Source: Liolophura sinensis
Lineage: Eukaryota; Mollusca; Polyplacophora; Chitonida; Chitonidae
DNA: 64,000 nucleotides
Direction of reading: 5' to 3'
Assembly (NCBI RefSeq): GCF_032854445.1
Contig: NC_088295.1
Coordinates: 69,483,249 to 69,547,248 of the forward strand
Within the stretch, counting starts at the first letter, position 1. Every line of letters begins with the position of its first letter. Below, in pieces: positions 60,601 to 64,000 of the stretch. The notes beneath the pieces are model-generated. The model saw nothing but the letters and a program-made list of their open reading frames with translations. It had not been told where the DNA came from and did not search any database. Both the position numbers and the translations under genes were made by a program.

Positions 60601-63158
60601 TATGCATAACATGATTTGTTTGTGATGCCTCAAGTGGAAGTCATGTCCCTGAGCTGTACACTAAAGGAAAAAAATTGTTTTGCAGAAAGTTCCAAACAAA
60701 TTGCTTTCTGCTCATTCAAAGATAATGATTGGAAATTCAGCTGAACTTTGTCCTGTAGGCGTTGTAATTGTGTCAATTTTTATTATTTTTGGATGATTTT
60801 TCTTGCATTCATTGCTGATTTACTGACAGAAAGATTGCATATGGACCACACTTTGGATTATTCATTTCTTCCAAGTACATATAAATTCAACATTTAACAC
60901 AAGTATAATTGTTCAGATCTACAAACATTGCCTTTATTCAAGAAAAGTGTGCGATCAAGCAGTGTGCAGCCATTGCAGTTCACTTTGTGTGTTCAGTTAG
61001 TGACCAGGATTTAGTTGTGAGCAAACTTTTGAGCTTTTTAACAAGTTAGATGGGATCGGGTTTCAACCAGAGTAGGAGGCATCCTGTGTAAAGCTGTAGT
61101 CAGGTTTGAACATAATACTTTACTTTACACCTTCAGATTCACACCTGTAGCTGGCAGAACACATGCAATCACTATTTGGAATGAAATTTCATCTATAGTA
61201 CTGTTACATATATTTAATGAATGTGACATGCAGAGTCTTGAAATGCTTGATATAGAAATTTGACCTGTTCAGGCATGAGCATCTTGTAGTTTCAGTGCTG
61301 TGAATTTGGCATGGCATTCCATAAGGTGGATTTGTGTTGCGCTTGCATTCTATGGACTTTATCATTGTACAGAATAGGAATTTACAAAATCGTTACAAAA
61401 AATTTTATTTTCAACACATTAATCTTTAAACATCTGTCAGGATATGCTTTCCACTTTCATTTGCTTTTGTGCATAAATGTAAAACATGATAATTTTGTTC
61501 CGGATTGTGTGCATTAAATATGCATGTAATTTGATTAATCCCAGTTAAAACAATGTACTCTTAGACATTTGAGTCATTCTTAAAGGATAATACATGTTGA
61601 TTAATAACAGTGATATCATTGAGGGTACTGGAAGACATACATGTAACTCGAGACATTACTAAATGTGCATATATATATAGATTGATTCATGTAAGCATAC
61701 CTTAGGACACATGTTATCCACACAGAATACTTGATTATGTGTGACAGTATCAATGGAAAACCTGCAGTGTATGTCCAGGTTTTATTGTATGGCTTTACCC
61801 TTTAATGTAGTGCTCCCTTTTATAGCCTAGAGTTTGTTTATACTAAAACTCCTTTCCAGATCATGATACCTTAAGCAGAAAGTTTTAAATGTGATAAAAA
61901 ATAAAAAATTATGTTGCATGAAAGTGTTCATAAACTGTTCATTGCCATTGGCTCTACAGTATGCATGAATGTGCATGTAGTGTATGTATTGATGTTATAC
62001 CTATGCCATGCAATACACGTGTTTGGTTTCTGTTGCTTCAGAAGCGCGAGCGGAGAATGCGAGAGAAGTTAGCCAGGGCTCATGATGAAACATTGGATGA
62101 TCAAGAAGTGGAACTTTTGGATGAGAACATACAGCCGTGTAGGGATGACATGGTAAGTGTGCTCTTATGTAGTGCACATCTTCAAATTCTTTGTTTACAT
62201 GCGAGTATTTTTTCAGACAAAAGTTGCTGAAGATTCATAACCTGCGATCAGAAATTTTCTAAATTTGAAATTCTTTGAGAATGGCAGTACATGCACATTG
62301 AATGTTCATGAATGTGGTCTTGTCTGATTTTGAAACCGCAAGGGGACTATAAAATATACCTCTGTGCTAATGGAGTTCATCCTTGCCGGCTCGTGCGTCT
62401 TGTGTTGGCCTCTCTGAAGCCAGTTGACTCCTGACAGATGCCATGGTCTGGCTGATTAAGCTGCGGTTTTAGATCGAAACGTATTTCAGGTACCCAGTGA
62501 AGGTAGTGGTTCAGTTCTGAAACTCTGAATTCCTACTGGCATACACAGGTGGCATAAGTGAAAAATTTATGATTTAAACAGCAATGAATGTCAGTAAATG
62601 AAATCAAAAATAGTCAAAGTGACTGACAAAGCCAAAGCCAAAGTCATGTAATCCAGAATTGATACAAATGTGTATTATAAACAGGTGTTTGTTGTTTTTT
62701 TATTTCTTGTTGTTTTACAATCTGGTTGATCAGGGATTGAAAACTTAACCAGTATGTCCTTTGCTAGCCATTACAGTATGGGAACCTGAGACAGAACTGG
62801 GAGGTGTTGAGGAATGATGTTCGCCTGGTGGACATGGTTGGGAAGGGATCATTCACGGAGGTGTATAAGGGCAGGATGAGGAGGCACCCAGGCGAGGAGG
62901 GCACCATGAAAGTTGCCATCAAGAAACCAGCAGGTACCTCCGTCCATTACTACAAAGACTACAGGATATCCTTTTAGCTGAGATTTTTAACAGTCTTTCT
63001 CCATTTCAGAAAACCCATGTTAATATGCTGTATTTTGTCATTTACAGTGGAGGCCACAGATAAAGAGAAGAAGTTTTTTTCAGCAGAGCTGGAAGTAATG
63101 AAAATGTTGCAGTCCCACCCAAACATTGTACACTTGATGGGCTGCTACACCAAGTCAG
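39633..63158 (+). CDS. Ig-domain receptor tyrosine kinase, 5' part (gene continues past the window)
   Basis: Exons: 39633-39675, 47833-47920, 52614-52756, 54418-54774, 55250-55552, 56433-56723, 57107-57175, 57685-57773, 62042-62152, 62777-62933, 63048-63158. All junctions keep frame and give 587 codons so far. Residues 1-14 (MELTRLVFFLLLPC) form the hydrophobic core of a signal peptide. Residues 20-92 are a cysteine-rich module I do not recognise. Ig domains: Cys116-Cys194 with DAGTYRC, Cys237-Cys289, Cys340-Cys386. The transmembrane helix is about 436-458, followed by basic KRERRMREK. The kinase domain starts near 506, with loop GKGSFTEV (520-527), VAIK Lys547 and C-helix Glu564 in FFSAELEVMKML. 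Layout and the HPNIVHLMGC motif suggest the PDGFR/VEGFR/FGFR group; no exact orthologue is claimed. The third glycine of the loop is Thr525. Several NXS/T glycosylation sites lie outside the membrane. The remaining kinase lobe lies beyond 64000. Confidence 0.92.
43628..43730 (-). repeat. dispersed repeat fragment, related to 52868-52940
   Basis: The minus-strand translation YLSLDVNFFKIPIF resembles FLSLNVNFFGMPIF encoded on the plus strand at about 52868-52930. This shows that the two intronic segments are copies of one element. No complete ORF exists, and boundaries are approximate. Confidence 0.45.
44188..44202 (+). repeat. G15 run with adjacent dispersed repeat
   Basis: Fifteen consecutive G, preceded by GGGGG at 44176-44180. 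From about 44300 to 44440 the sequence matches the family C repeat (TCTGGAAAAATGAGCAACTTAG). Confidence 0.7.
45174..45253 (+). repeat. 80-bp exact direct repeat, copy 1
   Basis: Identical base for base to 46452-46531, 1278 bases further on. The flanking sequences differ. It begins ATTGTATATTTTGATGTAAG and ends TACATGTAATCTA. Confidence 0.95.
46118..46157 (+). repeat. G-rich tract
   Basis: About 40 bases of G-runs interrupted by single T or C bases; the non-template strand of the receptor gene is the G-rich one. A C14 run follows at 46370-46383. Confidence 0.85.
46452..46531 (+). repeat. 80-bp exact direct repeat, copy 2
   Basis: Second copy of 45174-45253, same orientation. Between the copies lies unrelated intronic sequence including a G-rich run. 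Confidence 0.95.
47150..47240 (-). repeat. family C dispersed repeat, minus orientation
   Basis: Its reverse complement reads AGACTCAGGCAAAATGAG followed by CAATTTGGTCACAGAC and AAAATTTTAGGCCATTTA, matching copies near 5730 and 44370. Intronic. Confidence 0.5.
49379..49421 (+). repeat. poly-G tract after a GT run
   Basis: A short GT dinucleotide run leads into more than 20 consecutive G and further G-blocks. The glycine-rich ORFs across it are artefacts. Confidence 0.9.
50432..50605 (-). mobile_element. SINE family 1 copy
   Basis: Inverted tail (TATTTATTTATTTTATTTGA), then GGTGTTTTACACCTTACTCA and the family body GCCAGCATTATAATGGGAGGA...CCATCCACAGGT. The head is diverged. It lies in receptor intron 2. 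Confidence 0.75.
51775..51960 (-). mobile_element. SINE family 1 copy interrupted by a SINE family 2 tail
   Basis: The outer element reads as an inverted family 1 tail and body. Within it, 51827-51888 is a family 2 3' end (GTTGAGTACGACGTTAAACC, then CTCA repeats). The inner piece is flanked by ACTTAAGAATTTTT at 51813-51826 and 51889-51902, a duplicated target site. Confidence 0.75.
56815..56960 (+). mobile_element. SINE family 2 copy
   Basis: B-box-like CTTGAATCCAGC, then GTGGCCTTAAGTCAGGAGG, TTTGTCAGGTACCTGGCC and CAGTGGTTTACTC. The tail is lost. It lies between the Ig3 exon and the linker exon of the receptor. Confidence 0.7.
57271..57313 (+). repeat. SINE family 2 tail running into a (CATA)n microsatellite
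   Basis: GTCGTTAAACCCCAAG is the family 2 3' end; here it is followed by about six CATA units, whereas at 51876-51890 the same end is followed by CTCA units. Confidence 0.7.
57774..62041 (+). other. receptor kinase intron 8 (4.3 kb)
   Basis: Separates the transmembrane exon from the juxtamembrane exon. It contains a possible tRNA-derived repeat in minus orientation (about 57935-58090, with GGTTAGAACCC as an inverted B-box-like motif) and the 29-bp minisatellite at 59325-60035. Nothing else is recognised. Confidence 0.75.
59325..60035 (+). repeat. 29-bp minisatellite, about 24 units
   Basis: The unit is GCACAATCCTGTTTGTGTCA plus TACCAGTAT. Unit starts fall at 59351, 59380 and 59409, so the period is 29. 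A period of 29 rotates the frame each unit, and no unit has a stop in any plus frame, so all three frames stay open and give overlapping spurious ORFs of 109-171 codons. It is intronic. Confidence 0.95.
62395..62560 (+). mobile_element. diverged SINE family 2 copy
   Basis: GCTGCGGTTTTAGATCG, TTTCAGGTACCCAGTGAAGG and TAGTGGTTCAGTTCTGA follow the order of family 2, with many changes. It lies in the intron between the juxtamembrane exon and the first kinase exon. Confidence 0.5.
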
Positions 63159-64000
63159 GTTTGTCACTCTCTTGTAATAAGCATTGTTCACTTGATGGGC
63201 TGATCAACTAAGTCAGGTTTGTCAGTGCCACCCAGACATTGTACACTTGATGGGCTATTACACTAAACCAGGTTTGTCAGTCTCATCCAAACAGTGTACA
63301 CTTGATGGGCTGTTACACTCAATCAGGTTTGTCAGTCTCATCTAAACAGTGTACACTTGATGGGCTGTTACACTAAATCAGGTTTGTCAGTCTCATCCAA
63401 ACTTTGTACATTTGATGGGCTGTTACACTAAATCAGGTTTGTCAGTCTCATCTAAACAGTGTACACTTGATGGGCTGTTACACTAAATCAGGTTTGCCAG
63501 TCTCATCCAAACATTGTACACTTGATGGGCTGTTACACTAAATCAGGTTTGTCAGTCTCATCCAAACATTGTACACTTGATGGGCTGTTACACTAAATCA
63601 GGTTTGTCAGTCTCATCCAAACATTGTACACTTGATGGGCTGTTACACCAAATCAGGTTTGCCAGTCTCATCTAAACAGTGTACACTTGATGGGCTGTTA
63701 CACTAAATCAGGTTTGTCAGTCTCATCCAAACATTGTACATTTGATGGGCTGTTACACTAAATCAGGTTTGCCAGTCTCATCTAAACAGTGTACACTTGA
63801 TGGGCTGTTACACTAAATCAGGTTTGCCAGTCTCATCTAAACAGTGTACACTTGATGGGCTGTTACACTAAATCAGGTTTGTCAGTCTCATCCAAACATT
63901 GTACATTTGATGGGCTGCTACACCAAGTCAGGTTTGTCAGTCGTATCTAAACAGTGTACACTTGATGGGCTGTTGCACTGAACCAGGTTTGTCACTCTCA
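63111..64000 (+). repeat. 55-bp tandem array derived from a kinase exon and its splice donor
   Basis: The founder unit 63111-63165 spans the last 48 bases of the exon at 63048-63158 and the first 7 of the intron. GTACA landmarks follow at 63128 (exon), 63186 (as GTTCA), 63241, 63296 and then every 55 bases to 63956, giving about 16 units up to the window edge. Each unit keeps TTGATGGGCTGTTACACTAA, then TCAG followed by GTTTGT, a copy of the exon end and its donor. 55 is not a multiple of 3 and stops occur, so it is not a coding expansion. Confidence 0.95.

Noticed and set aside
63159-64000. Array units as real duplicated kinase exons
   Set aside because: Units lack an acceptor site, are 55 bp long, carry stops, and cover only the last part of the exon.

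Overview
This is eukaryotic genomic DNA: long AT-rich introns with GT..AG boundaries, short exons, many dispersed SINE-like repeats and minisatellites, and no prokaryotic features. The dispersed repeats (short tRNA-headed elements whose tails read like CACCAATCAAATAAATAAA, or GTTAAACCCCAAGC followed by CTCA or CATA repeats) look like those of marine lophotrochozoans. A mollusc is my best guess, but this rests on recalled repeat style and not on a search.

Three protein-coding genes and one broken duplicate can be read exon by exon. (1) 2051-13756, minus strand: the scaffold (A) subunit of protein phosphatase 2A, PPP2R1A type, 16 exons and about 590 codons. Exons 11, 13 and 15 each carry one single-base frame break. 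(2) 17510-21664, minus: a partial, decayed copy of the beta-galactosidase-like gene next to it. (3) 25185-37554, minus: a beta-galactosidase-1-like (GLB1L2/3-type, GH35) gene, 18 exons and at least 602 codons; all junctions are in phase, but the exon 5' of these was not found. (4) 39633-63158, plus, continuing beyond the window: a receptor tyrosine kinase with a signal peptide, an unfamiliar cysteine-rich N-terminal module, three Ig domains, one transmembrane helix, a juxtamembrane segment and the start of the kinase domain.

Genes 3 and 4 are arranged head to head, separated by at most about 2 kb that contains a perfect NRF-1-type palindrome (39546-39557) and a 74-bp inverted repeat. The genes have no evident common pathway: a phosphatase scaffold, a glycosidase and a receptor kinase.

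The rest is introns and intergenic DNA rich in repeats. These include tRNA-derived SINEs (two with perfect 11-bp target-site duplications), a TTAA-flanked MITE, a 30-bp minisatellite (25.8-26.6 kb), a 29-bp minisatellite (59.3-60.0 kb), an (AT)n tract, G-runs, and a 55-bp array at the right edge made of copies of the end of a kinase exon together with its splice donor. I did not find a clearly new biological system. The most unusual items are that exon-derived array, the three frame breaks in an otherwise well-conserved PP2A gene, the decayed galactosidase copy that keeps its last two exons, and the receptor's N-terminal module.
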